Assembly (NCBI GenBank): GCA_937941455.1
Contig: CALDHM010000007.1
Location: forward strand, 157,881 to 221,880
Length of the DNA: 64,000 bases
Source: an uncultured Pirellulaceae bacterium
Lineage (GTDB): Bacteria > Planctomycetota > Planctomycetia > Pirellulales > Pirellulaceae
Direction: 5' to 3'
The notes beneath the pieces were generated by a model. It made no database searches and was not told the origin of the DNA. It worked only from the letters and a program-made list of their open reading frames with translations. Both the position numbers and the translations under genes were made by a program. The stretch's first letter is position 1. Every line of letters starts with the position of its first letter. Below, piece after piece: positions 35,180 to 43,766 of this stretch.

Positions 35180-36181
35180 TCAACCGCGTGGCTGCAGCCA
35201 CGGCATCATGCCCCGCAGTCCCTTCCCGATCCGCTCGATTTCCAAGCCCTCCGTGGCCGCTCGCGCCTGCGTCAGGGTCGGGTGCCCCGCCGCGCATTCT
35301 GCCAAAAATTCGCGAGCGAATTCCCCCGAGCGAATGCTGTCTAACAGCCGTTCCATATTGCGGCGGACGTGAGCGTCGACGACTTTCGGGCCGCAAGTGA
35401 CATCGCCATATTCGGCAGTCGTTGAAATCAGATCCCGCATGTGGGCGATCCCGCCAACTTGAAGGAGATCGATGATGATTTTTAATTCATGCAAACATTC
35501 GAAGTAGGCCAATTCAGGCTGATAGCCGGCTCGGACCAGCGTGTCGAACCCAGCCAAGATCAATTGCGTCAGGCCGCCGCACAAGACCGCTTGCTCGCCA
35601 AACAAATCGGTCTCGGTCTCCGCCGCGATGGTTGTCGTGATGACTCCGGCCCGCGTTCCACCCAAGGCCCAAGCGTAGGCCAGCCCCAAGCGAAGGGCCC
35701 CTTGATCCTGCTCGTCGCCGACCGCCAGCAAGCACGGGACGCCACCACCGCGCTGGTACTCTCCGCGCACCATGTGCCCTTGCCCTTTGGGGGCGACCAG
35801 AATCCGCGGGCTGCCGGCCGGTGGGACCACCAGGCCGTAATGAAAGCTGAAGCCGTGACACGTCAGCAACGCGGCCCCGGGTTTCATTCGCGGCCGGATT
35901 TCCCGTTCGAATACGCTCCCGTGATGCTCGTCGGGAACCATCAGGCAGATCACGTCGGCTTGCGCCGCGGCCGTGCCGACGGACAGCGGCTCGAATCCAT
36001 CCCGCACCGCGTCTTGCCAACCGCGACCACCAGCTCGCTGACCAATCAGGACTCGGCACCCGCTGTCACGCAAGTTCAAGGCATGAGCCTGGCCCTGCGC
36101 CCCATAGCCGATCAAGGCAATTGTTTTCGACGTGATCAATTCGGGCTCGGCGTCCGCACAACGATAAATGGTGGTCGGCAT
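35180..36181 (-). CDS. ilvC: ketol-acid reductoisomerase
   Basis: The enzyme isomerises and reduces acetolactate in branched-chain amino acid synthesis. The 333-residue class I form has the nucleotide motif GYGAQGQAHALNLRDSG (25-41), PDEHH, CHGFSFHYG, APKGQGHMVRGEY, the Mg ligands in ETDLFGEQAVLCGG, and YFECLHELKLI-like YFECLHELKII. In the cofactor loop the usual R-x-G-S-x-S-W reads RAGGRGW (49-55), with both phosphate-contacting serines replaced by Gly. ilvB and ilvN are not adjacent. The 3' end faces the uvrA start with a 66-base gap, on the same strand. Confidence 0.93.
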   Translation of the reverse strand: MPTTIYRCADAEPELITSKTIALIGYGAQGQAHALNLRDSGCRVLIGQRAGGRGWQDAVRDGFEPLSVGTAAAQADVICLMVPDEHHGSVFEREIRPRMKPGAALLTCHGFSFHYGLVVPPAGSPRILVAPKGQGHMVRGEYQRGGGVPCLLAVGDEQDQGALRLGLAYAWALGGTRAGVITTTIAAETETDLFGEQAVLCGGLTQLILAGFDTLVRAGYQPELAYFECLHELKIIIDLLQVGGIAHMRDLISTTAEYGDVTCGPKVVDAHVRRNMERLLDSIRSGEFAREFLAECAAGHPTLTQARAATEGLEIERIGKGLRGMMPWLQPRG

Positions 36182-37064
36182 TGACTAGCTCGCGGCGATA
36201 GTTGAAACGTGATGGTTTTGCCGGTAACCGAGCGACGGCGAATTTGCCGGCACCCAAGCGACAAGTAAATCGTGGCAAAACTTACGACTTGATTGGGGCT
36301 GCCGGCGTCCGGCTGAGAATCGAATCCCGATTTTAGGTCATCTCGCCACAGCGGTCCAACCGGCCAACCTCAGGGCCAAATTTTTGTGACAACCTTATGC
36401 CCAATCGCCTGACGCCGTTTAACCGTCAGCCGCAGGCGCACGCTCAATCGCCTGAACCGATCACTCGCATTGCAAATCGAATCCGGGCGTTGAAACGCCC
36501 GGCTATTCGCCAAGCAATGAACGAAGTCGCTATTCGGATCAATCATTACGAATTCCGGTCGATCCGCAAGTTCATCGTTCCGGTCGCTGAGCGACCTTTG
36601 AAATGCCCGAACCGGATCGCGCCGATGTTACGACGATCCATCGGTCCGGAATCATGGTCATGGGAAACGTTACCCTGGTGATTGTGATCGTGTGATTTCG
36701 ATGGAGCGTGAGCCTTATCAAACCCTTCACGTTGTGAACATCATATCGCGATGCTACGCACCATATCCACAGTTCGGACGTGCGGGATGCACTTGGTTTT
36801 GCGGCGAAGCGCCCTTGCTTACGCCGCCGGCTGCGATGGCTCGGGCGGCAGGTTTACCGAAAGAACGCCACTTCAAAAGATGTTGGCGAGAGGTTGATTT
36901 TACCTGCTTACGCGGCGGTTTGCTATGGCTCGCGCGGTGCGGTGTGATGGCACCTTTGATATTCGCAAGAGCGAAATGTTCGCTATTCCGACTGGGCCAG
37001 TCGGCGGATCGGGGGCTGGAGGTTAGACTACATACTCGGTGGTGAAATCCATGGTCCAGAAGGA
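36182..37064. other. 883-base gap with degraded sequence
   Basis: No gene is supported. Two segments, 36814-36850 and 36900-36942, are imperfect direct repeats built on TGCTTACGCCGCC and CGATGGCTCGGGCGG-like words, which suggests decayed repeats. Other parts contain GTTGAAACGCCCGGCTATTC-type words common in planctomycete intergenic debris. Confidence 0.45.
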
Positions 37065-37331
37065 ATGGTGCATGTGATGGTTTGGCACAGAACAAAACGA
37101 GGAGACCAGCCCAGCGGGGGAACCGGTTGCGGCTACTTGATGGGGCTGTGCCTGACGATCGTCTTGCTGCTGGTGATCAATGGACTGCTGGTTCGCGCGT
37201 TCGTCATGCGGAACACGAGCGATGCGGTCGACTTGAGAGTGATTCAAGCCATACAGTTTTTGGCCCCGATCGCCTTGATCGCATTGGAATTCTGGATTTT
37301 CGATCGGCTGACGCGGAATTGGCATCGATGA
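37065..37331 (+). CDS. small two-pass membrane protein coupled to bioA
   Basis: The 88-residue protein has two hydrophobic segments (about residues 25-47 and 63-80). AAGGA stands right before the ATG at 37065; the in-frame ATG at 37077 is an alternative start with better spacing. Its TGA overlaps the bioA ATG (ATGA at 37328), so translation is coupled. I do not recognise the family. A role in biotin uptake or precursor handling is possible from position only. Confidence 0.65.
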   Translation: MVHVMVWHRTKRGDQPSGGTGCGYLMGLCLTIVLLLVINGLLVRAFVMRNTSDAVDLRVIQAIQFLAPIALIALEFWIFDRLTRNWHR

Positions 37332-38614
37332 CCTGTAGACGCTCGGGAACGTCAGGACGGTCAACTCCCGACTGTTTGGCCGACATCCACCTGTGGCGTC
37401 CCTATTGCCAAATGAAGACGACGATTGCTCCGTTTGAGGTCGTTGCGGCCGAGGGATGCCGCTTGATTCTCGCCGACGGTCGCACGTTGATTGACGGGAT
37501 CGCCTCTTGGTGGACGGCTTGTCATGGCCATCGGCATCCCCATATCGTGGCGGCGATCAAGGAGCAGGCGGACCGACTTCCCCATGTCATGCTCGGGGGC
37601 ATCGTGCACCCGCAAGCCGCGCGGTTGACTCGGCGATTGGCTGAACGATTGCCCGGCGACTTGAATCATGTTTTTTTGTCCGATTCGGGCAGCGTCGCTG
37701 TCGAGGTCGCCATGAAAATCGCGATCCAGTACTGGCTGAATCTCGGCCAGCCGCAGCGGACTCGCTTCCTCTCCTTCCAGGACGCCTATCACGGCGATAC
37801 GGCCGGAGCCATGAGCTTATGCGATCCGCACGACAGCCAGCACGCTCACTTTCGGGGCTTGCTGATCGAGCAATTTTCGCTTCCGATTCCGCGCACATCG
37901 GCAGAGTTCGCCGCGTTTCGCCAGTGGTTCGACGCGCGAGGCGATTCGGTTGCCGCGGTGATCATCGAGCCGCTGGTGCAGGCCGCAGGAGGTTTCCGCT
38001 TTCATAGCCCGAACCAGTTGCAGCAGATCGCTGACGCCGCTCGCCGAGCGGGCTGTTTGTTCATCGCTGATGAGATCGCGACCGGATTCGGGAGAACGGG
38101 CACCATGTTCGCGTGCGAGCAAGCCGATGTCGTGCCCGACATCATGTGCCTGGGGAAGGGGCTGAGCGGCGGCGCGATTTCACTCGCCGCGACTGTAGCG
38201 ACCACGCGGATCTTTGCCGCATTCTGGAGCGATGACTCGTCCGAGGCCTTGATGCATGGCACCACGTACATGGGAAACCCGCTGGCCTGCGCGGCGGCCA
38301 ACGCCTCACTGGACTTGTTCGACTCCGAACCGCGCCTCGAGCAAGTCGCGCGCATCGAATCCCGCCTACGCGATGCCTTGGGGGGACTTGTCGGCAAGGC
38401 TCATGTTGTGGACGTCCGCGTCCGTGGTGCTGGGGCGGCTGTGCAAGTGGACCGATTGCTGAGCAAGGATCGATGGATGCCGTTTTTTGTCGAGCGCGGC
38501 GTTTGGCTCCGCCCCACGCGGGACGTTTTTTACCTCGCTCCGCCCTTGGTCATCACCGATGATGAACTTGGCCAACTCACCGCGGCCATTCACGCGGCGG
38601 TCGACGCACTTTAG
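37328..38614 (+). CDS. bioA: adenosylmethionine-8-amino-7-oxononanoate aminotransferase
   Basis: This is a PLP enzyme of biotin synthesis. It transfers the amino group of S-adenosylmethionine to KAPA, giving DAPA. The 428-residue protein has HLWRPYCQ (the typical BioA start HxWxPF), GIASWWTACHGHRHP, DSGSVAVEVAMK, YHGDTAGAMS, IIEPLVQAAGG, FIADEIATGFGRTG, the PLP lysine in CLGKGLSGG, and HGTTYMGNPLACAAA. The start is the ATG at 37328, overlapping the upstream small gene by four bases; longer in-frame starts run into that gene. No other bio gene is nearby. Confidence 0.94.
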   Translation: MTCRRSGTSGRSTPDCLADIHLWRPYCQMKTTIAPFEVVAAEGCRLILADGRTLIDGIASWWTACHGHRHPHIVAAIKEQADRLPHVMLGGIVHPQAARLTRRLAERLPGDLNHVFLSDSGSVAVEVAMKIAIQYWLNLGQPQRTRFLSFQDAYHGDTAGAMSLCDPHDSQHAHFRGLLIEQFSLPIPRTSAEFAAFRQWFDARGDSVAAVIIEPLVQAAGGFRFHSPNQLQQIADAARRAGCLFIADEIATGFGRTGTMFACEQADVVPDIMCLGKGLSGGAISLAATVATTRIFAAFWSDDSSEALMHGTTYMGNPLACAAANASLDLFDSEPRLEQVARIESRLRDALGGLVGKAHVVDVRVRGAGAAVQVDRLLSKDRWMPFFVERGVWLRPTRDVFYLAPPLVITDDELGQLTAAIHAAVDAL

Positions 38615-38735
38615 GCCACAGAGGATTGGGTGGTGAGCTCGCCCGGACTACTGCTGTCGTGCCCCTCCATTTTCTCGGCGGACTAATCTCATACTATTCC
38701 GCGCGGTACATCATCGAACAGCGTCCTTTTTTCGT

Positions 38736-38806
38736 AGCTACGTTCGCCGGTACTTGGAGAATTCCGAGAATCCACCATCTAGCGACGGTTGCTACGTTCA
38801 ACCGAC
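38736..38806. repeat. intergenic repeat family C, copy C2 (diverged)
   Basis: CGTAGCTACGTTCGCCGGTA ... ATCTAGCGACGGTTGCTACG resembles the hairpin-bearing copy at 7189-7275, with the hairpin weakened. The gap 38615-39002 has no gene. Confidence 0.5.
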
Positions 38807-39002
38807 AACATGCGGCAGCATCGATTACCAAGTGCGCCGTCCAAATTATCACTTGATAGTCTCGCAATGACCACTTAAACTCGAACAGCGGGAGAAAGAC
38901 GAGCGATCGAGAACTCGATCTGAAGCTTGGTTGCCGTGGCTCTGTCCGCAGCTGATGGGAGCAGTTTCTCCTGAATCATAATTTTTTGATTGGCTTAAAT
39001 CG

Positions 39003-39371
39003 ATGAAGCAAGACACCACCCAACATGACGAGCGGATTGCGAAGATGACTTTCGCAGCGGTCTATCCGCATTATGTAATGAAAATCGAAAAAAAAGGACG
39101 GACCCGGGAGGAGTTGCATCAGGTGATTCGTTGGCTGACCGGTTATACCGACAAAGCGTTGCAGAAGGCGATCGAGGGGGGGGTGACGTTTGAACAATTC
39201 TTCAGGAGAGCCAAATTGCACCCCAATGCCGAACTGATCACCGGAACGATCTGCGGGTACCGCATCGAGGACATCGCGAATCCGCTGACACGGCAAGTTC
39301 GCTATTTAGATAAGCTGGTGGATGAACTGGCCAAAGGTCGGCCGCTGGAGAAAATTCTGCGTTCGAATTGA
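39003..39371 (+). CDS. DUF2200 family protein
   Basis: The 122-residue cytoplasmic protein matches DUF2200 in length and motifs: RIAKMTFAAVYPHYVMKIEKKGR, VIRWLTGY, FEQFFRRAKLHPNA, ITGTICGYRIEDI, MRQ-like TRQVRYLDKLVDELAKG. The family has no known function and is spread widely among bacteria. It stands alone with ordinary spacing. Confidence 0.9.
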   Translation: MKQDTTQHDERIAKMTFAAVYPHYVMKIEKKGRTREELHQVIRWLTGYTDKALQKAIEGGVTFEQFFRRAKLHPNAELITGTICGYRIEDIANPLTRQVRYLDKLVDELAKGRPLEKILRSN

Positions 39372-39640
39372 CAACCGCTGTTGAGCAGCGTGACGGCTTG
39401 GCCTACGCTTGGATGGCGCTCTGGCAGCGAGGCGGATTTCGCCATGCAGTGGCCGAACCGGGCCAAAACTGAAGATAATTGCACGTTGCATGCTGATCAC
39501 TGTTGCCGGGCGGGGAGCGAAAACCGTCCAGCACGATCGCCTCGGAATCAGGACGTTTTGCCCGAAAGCGTTGAATTCGAGGGCGATTTACGGTTTGCCC
39601 AACGGAGCCGATGAATCGATGTTTGGTAAAATGGTGGGGT

Positions 39641-40273
39641 ATGTGGCCTGAACAAGAGGAAACAATTGAATTGCTGCGGCAAGCTGGTAACGGGGACCAG
39701 CAGGCGGTCAACGATTTGATGAACCGCCACCGCGACGCGTTGCGGCAAATGGTGCGGATGCGTTTGGATCAGCGTATCAAGCGGCGAATCGATGTCAGCG
39801 ACGTGGTACAAGATGTCCTGGTCGAGGCGAACCGGCGGTTGGGCGATTACATTGCGAACCCATCCATGTCGTTTCGACTCTGGCTGCGGCAGATCGCCAA
39901 GGATCGAATTATTGACGCCCATCGCCGCCATCGCGTTTCCGCCCGGCGCAGTGTCGATCGGGAGCAGACACCGGTCTCACCGCGGGGATTGGACAAGTCG
40001 TCGATTCAGCTTGCCGCTCTGCTCAACGACAAACAACTGACGCCGGCCGAGAAAGCCCTCCAAAAGGAAATGGCCAAACGAGTGGAGGCCGCGATCTTGG
40101 AGCTCGACGAGAAAGACAGCGAGATCATCGTCATGCGGCACTACGAACATCTGACGAACCAAGAGGTGGCCGTTGCGCTCAATCTCACGGAGCCAGCCGC
40201 CAGCATGCGGTACCTGCGAGCACTGCGGCGGCTGAAGGCCATTCTGCAGGATGGCTCGAGTTCGATGGCTTGA
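39641..40273 (+). CDS. ECF-type RNA polymerase sigma-70 factor
   Basis: The 210-residue sigma factor has region 2 (DVSDVVQDVLVEANRRL, then SFRLWLRQIAKDRIIDAHRRH) and region 4 (EKDSEIIVMRHYEHLTNQEVAVALNLTEPAASMRYLRALRRLK), which is an intact helix-turn-helix. The MWPEQEET start at 39641 fits related planctomycete factors; an ATG at 39611 is also in frame. It precedes a Ser/Thr kinase by 48 bases, a common planctomycete pairing in which the kinase may control the factor. No anti-sigma gene is seen. It lies 2.1 kb upstream of the Tad pilus block, which it might control; this is inference. Confidence 0.92.
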   Translation: MWPEQEETIELLRQAGNGDQQAVNDLMNRHRDALRQMVRMRLDQRIKRRIDVSDVVQDVLVEANRRLGDYIANPSMSFRLWLRQIAKDRIIDAHRRHRVSARRSVDREQTPVSPRGLDKSSIQLAALLNDKQLTPAEKALQKEMAKRVEAAILELDEKDSEIIVMRHYEHLTNQEVAVALNLTEPAASMRYLRALRRLKAILQDGSSSMA

Positions 40274-40321
40274 TTTTTATCGCAGCAAACGTCCCGCACG
40301 TCAACCTTTAACAATCGATTC

Positions 40322-42064
40322 ATGACCGATCGCCCCATCGATATGACCATCGAACAGCGCGAGGAGCGCTTTGCCGAGATCATATCCGATTTGTCCGAAC
40401 GGCTCGCGACGGGGCAGCTGCTGGATTTGGAGGAGACTTGCCGAGAGTTCCCCGACTTTGCCGATGAAATTCGCGATTTATGGGGCACATTGGTGGTCGC
40501 GGACATCGCAGCGACGGAACGCAAGGGGCTGCTGACTACCGATCGGCTCGGCTCGGCTGGCGAATTTCGCGCCGACACCCTTTCGCTCCCATGTACGTTC
40601 GGACAATTCCAACTTGAGGAAGAACTCGGACGTGGCGGTATGGGCATCGTCTATCGCGCGCGACGCACGGCCGACAACGAGCAAGTCGCCGTGAAGGTTC
40701 TGCTCAAGGGGGAATACGCCACGCGAATCGATCGCATGCGTTTCGAGGCCGAGGCCGAGGCGGCAGCAGCGATCAATCATCCGAATGTGATTCCCATCTA
40801 CGAGGTCGGGGAGGCTAACGGACGGCCCTTTTTCTGCATGAAGTGGATCAAGGGCAAAACGCTCGCGCAGGAATTGAGCGAGGGCCCGATCCCCCCCCGC
40901 AAAGCCGCGGAACTGATGCTCAAGGTGTGCAGCGCGATCCAGGCCGCGCATCGCCGCGGCGTACTGCACCGCGACCTGAAGCCGTCCAATATCTTGCTCG
41001 ACGAACAGGGTTTTCCTTACGTTTGCGACTTCGGCTTGGCCAAATGGGACGAACAAGAAAATCAGTTGACCCGTTCCGGAGCCGTTCTGGGTACCCCCAG
41101 TTACATGGCGCCCGAGCAGGCCGCCGGCGAGCGTGGCCAAGTCAACGAAACGAGCGACTTGTACAGCCTCGGCGCAATCCTGTACCACATGTTGACGGGC
41201 CGACCGCCGTTTTTGGCGAGCACTCCGGTGGATACGGTCTTGCTGGTGCTTGAGCAAGACCCGACACCGCCGCGGGTCATCAACCCACTGGTCGACAAAC
41301 GGATCGAGGCGATCACGCTCAAGTGCTTGCAAAAGCCCCAAGATCTCCGCTACCGCGATTTGCAGGAACTGATCGACGATTTGCGTGCTTACCTCGAGCG
41401 CCGTCCGGTGTCGGCCGCCGACGGGCGATTCGCCCTCGTGATCGGGCATTTGTTCCGTGAGACCCACCATGCGGTTGTTCTGCAGAATTGGGGCGTTTTG
41501 TGGATGTGGCACAGTCTCGTCGTGCTGTTGGCGTCGCTGGCGACGGAGGCCATGTTTTGGATGGGAATTACAACGCGGCTGTACTATGAGATCATGTGGA
41601 TCTTCGGTTTGGGCGCTTGGGCCATCGTGTTTTGGCGTCTGCGGCGACAGATCGGGCCGGTGACCTTCGTCGAACGGCAGCTGGCTCACATCTGGGCAGC
41701 CGCGATCATCGGCGTCATGTTGTTGTTTCCGTTTGAAGGCTTGTTAGGCCTGGAACTGATGAGCCTGGCTCCCGTGTTGAGTGTCGTTGCCGCGATGACC
41801 TTCATCATCAAAGCGGGGACTCTGTCCGGGCGTTTCTACATTCAAGCTGCGGTGTTGCTGCTGACCGCGATTTGGATGGCCTACAACCCACGCTATTCGA
41901 TGCTTGGATTCGGGTTCGTCTGTGCAGCGTGTTATTTCTTGCCGGGCTACGTCTACGAACGGCATCGCCGCCGAGCCGAGCGACGGGCTTTTCGCGACAG
42001 CAACTCGGGAGAAGCGATGAATAAGCCGCCTGATCCCTACAAACGGACCGCTGGCGGCGCCTAG
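40322..42064 (+). CDS. membrane-bound serine/threonine protein kinase
   Basis: The 580-residue protein has a short N-terminal segment (about 1-90), then a eukaryotic-like kinase domain. The glycine loop GRGGMG (102-108), ATP lysine in VAVKVL (125), catalytic HRDLKPSN (216-223), DFG (236-238) and APE (263-265) are all intact. After about residue 390 come four to six hydrophobic segments, so it is anchored by multiple membrane passes, with the kinase in the cytoplasm. It is probably co-transcribed with the sigma factor. No sensor domain such as PASTA is seen. Confidence 0.93.
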   Translation: MTDRPIDMTIEQREERFAEIISDLSERLATGQLLDLEETCREFPDFADEIRDLWGTLVVADIAATERKGLLTTDRLGSAGEFRADTLSLPCTFGQFQLEEELGRGGMGIVYRARRTADNEQVAVKVLLKGEYATRIDRMRFEAEAEAAAAINHPNVIPIYEVGEANGRPFFCMKWIKGKTLAQELSEGPIPPRKAAELMLKVCSAIQAAHRRGVLHRDLKPSNILLDEQGFPYVCDFGLAKWDEQENQLTRSGAVLGTPSYMAPEQAAGERGQVNETSDLYSLGAILYHMLTGRPPFLASTPVDTVLLVLEQDPTPPRVINPLVDKRIEAITLKCLQKPQDLRYRDLQELIDDLRAYLERRPVSAADGRFALVIGHLFRETHHAVVLQNWGVLWMWHSLVVLLASLATEAMFWMGITTRLYYEIMWIFGLGAWAIVFWRLRRQIGPVTFVERQLAHIWAAAIIGVMLLFPFEGLLGLELMSLAPVLSVVAAMTFIIKAGTLSGRFYIQAAVLLLTAIWMAYNPRYSMLGFGFVCAACYFLPGYVYERHRRRAERRAFRDSNSGEAMNKPPDPYKRTAGGA

Positions 42065-42107
42065 GTAAACTTTCTGTAAAAATTACAAATTATCCAAGCC
42101 GTTTTGT

Positions 42108-42135
42108 TTGACAGACCGCGAATGGATTCTAAGTT
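42108..42135 (+). promoter_or_regulatory. possible promoter of the flp gene
   Basis: An exact TTGACA at 42108-42113 is followed after 16 bases by TAAGTT at 42130-42135 (weak -10). It lies about 240 bases upstream of the flp ATG, in the gap 42065-42377, which has no gene. Only the -35 is convincing. Confidence 0.3.
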
Positions 42136-42377
42136 TCAGTGAAGTCGAAATCAACGACTTCCGCTGACGGTGCTCGCAAGAGAGCCGCCAGTTCTCAGCC
42201 AACGGTCTTTCGAAATAGTGAGGCGAACTTCGACAAGTGAGCCACGGGAAGACCAAGAAGAAGCTTTTGGTTTTGAGCGATTCTCGGTCGCATGTGGCTG
42301 AGGCCATCCGGGATCCCGCTCGTTAGGTGTGTGAACCACCGTCGGTTCGCAAGAACTTTTTTCCGTCGGAGGAAGCT

Positions 42378-42551
42378 ATGAAGAATTTTGTTTCGAAAGT
42401 TCAACGTTTCTTGAAGTCAGAAGATGGCCCGACTGCAGTTGAATACGCAGTCATGTTGGCCCTGATCGTTGTCGTTTGCTTGACCGCAATCGGCTCGATC
42501 GGCACCAACGCCAGCGCCCAATTCAACAACATCGCGACCGCTATCAACTAG
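42378..42551 (+). CDS. flp: Flp/Fap-type IVb pilin
   Basis: The 57-residue prepilin has a basic leader (residues 1-16), then Gly17 and the processing site G/PTAVEYAVML with Glu and Tyr at +5 and +6, as in Flp pilins. A hydrophobic helix follows (23-40). It is cleaved by CpaA and polymerised as the Tad pilus. A GGAGG ribosome site stands seven bases before the ATG; a longer in-frame start is not needed. A strong terminator follows, so flp is transcribed apart from the downstream genes, as is usual for the abundant pilin. Confidence 0.93.
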   Translation: MKNFVSKVQRFLKSEDGPTAVEYAVMLALIVVVCLTAIGSIGTNASAQFNNIATAIN

Positions 42552-42587
42552 GCGGTGCCGTCGGTTGGAATTCAATTCAACCATCAC

Positions 42588-42627
42588 AACCCAGCGGCTG
42601 CCCTCGGCAGTATCGCTGGGTTTTTTT
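42588..42627 (+). terminator. intrinsic terminator after flp
   Basis: AACCCAGCG (42588-42596) pairs with CGCTGGGTT (42614-42622). An inner stem CTGCC/GGCAG tops it. A T run ends at 42627. It lies 37 bases after the flp stop. Confidence 0.92.
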
Positions 42628-42868
42628 ATGCGCTATCAACACGCCACGAGGCCCGCGGATGTCCGTCAGTCCGTCCGCTCGGTTGATGCCGATCGGGAGT
42701 TAAATTCTGACGATTAAGGTAAATCCAGGAATTTGGTAAAAATTTGGGAAAATTGGGGAGTTTTCCGCAATCTGGCCCAAATCGGGAGGTACTTTTTGCC
42801 AACGCGGATTCTCGGGGTTGAGGATCCGGCGAAATTCAAGATCGGGCGTGCTACCAGGATACCCAAAA

Positions 42869-43444
42869 ATGGAAAGTCTTACGGAAAGTTTCATTCACAA
42901 TTGGCCGTATTGGTTCGTGACGTTATTCGTAATCGTTGCAGCCTATATCGATGGCAAGGAATTACGCGTTCCCAACATGCTGACCATTCCGATGATCATC
43001 GCGGGATGGATCTACAGCATGATCGCCTATCAACTGACCGGCGATGGTTGGTACGTCGGTTTGGGCTGGAGTCTGGCGGGCACCGCCGTGGGCTTGGCGA
43101 CGCTGCTACCGGCCTATTCGATCGGTGGCATGGGAGCGGGGGACGTGAAAATGATGGGTGCTATCGGCGCCTGGATCTACTGTGCCAACACATTTTATGC
43201 CTTCTGCGTCTCGGCGATCGTCGGGGCCGTCCTGTCGGTAGCTATGGTCTTGTGGGCTCGACAAGGTCAAAAGCATTGGAACCAATTCCTGTTCATTATC
43301 AACGAGATCGTCACGGTCAAAAATCCAGAAACGCTCGCCACAATTGCCGCGCAGCGCAAAAGCTCGATGCGGTTACTCCCATATGGGATCCCCATCGCGA
43401 TTGGCACGGTGTTGTATTTTGCCTGGATGGGCATGCTGATCTAG
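42869..43444 (+). CDS. cpaA: A24 prepilin peptidase (TadV/CpaA)
   Basis: The 191-residue membrane protein has about five hydrophobic segments and the two catalytic aspartates of A24 peptidases: the first in AAYIDGKELRVPN, the second in the GMGAGDVKMMGAIGAW motif. It cleaves the Flp leader at the Gly-Pro bond. The start at 42869 has an ATG right after CCCAAAA and gives the usual length; a longer in-frame start at 42818 adds no recognisable sequence. Confidence 0.92.
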   Translation: MESLTESFIHNWPYWFVTLFVIVAAYIDGKELRVPNMLTIPMIIAGWIYSMIAYQLTGDGWYVGLGWSLAGTAVGLATLLPAYSIGGMGAGDVKMMGAIGAWIYCANTFYAFCVSAIVGAVLSVAMVLWARQGQKHWNQFLFIINEIVTVKNPETLATIAAQRKSSMRLLPYGIPIAIGTVLYFAWMGMLI

Positions 43445-43485
43445 TCCGTACATCCTGTTTTATCTGGTCCGTACATCCTGTTTTA
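43444..43485 (+). repeat. two direct copies of a 19-base sequence, 23-base period
   Basis: GTCCGTACATCCTGTTTTA occurs at 43444-43462 and again, exact, at 43467-43485. It begins at the cpaA stop. It may be an operator or a slip duplication. The rest of the gap to 43766 shows no gene. Confidence 0.75.
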
Positions 43486-43766
43486 CCGGTACAATTTGTT
43501 GCCGAAAAACAGAGAAATGCGTTCGGGAACGATGAAAAATCGTGCATGGCTCAAACGAGGCGGTACATTTCCTCGATGCGGCTCACCGCCTTTTTCGGAA
43601 AGTCAAAATATTCGGATTATTCCTAATTTTTCAGTTGACACACAATTATTTTCCCTTCGGATCAGATCAGTCGAAAATGGTTGTATCGACGTTCCGTGTT
43701 GTGTGGATTTTCGCACTACCAACGCCTGATCTTGAGGGATGATCGCAGTATCCAAAGTAGTAACTT

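Noticed and set aside
36814..36942. a CRISPR-like pair of repeats
   Set aside because: There are only two imperfect copies, no regular spacer and no cas gene in the window.
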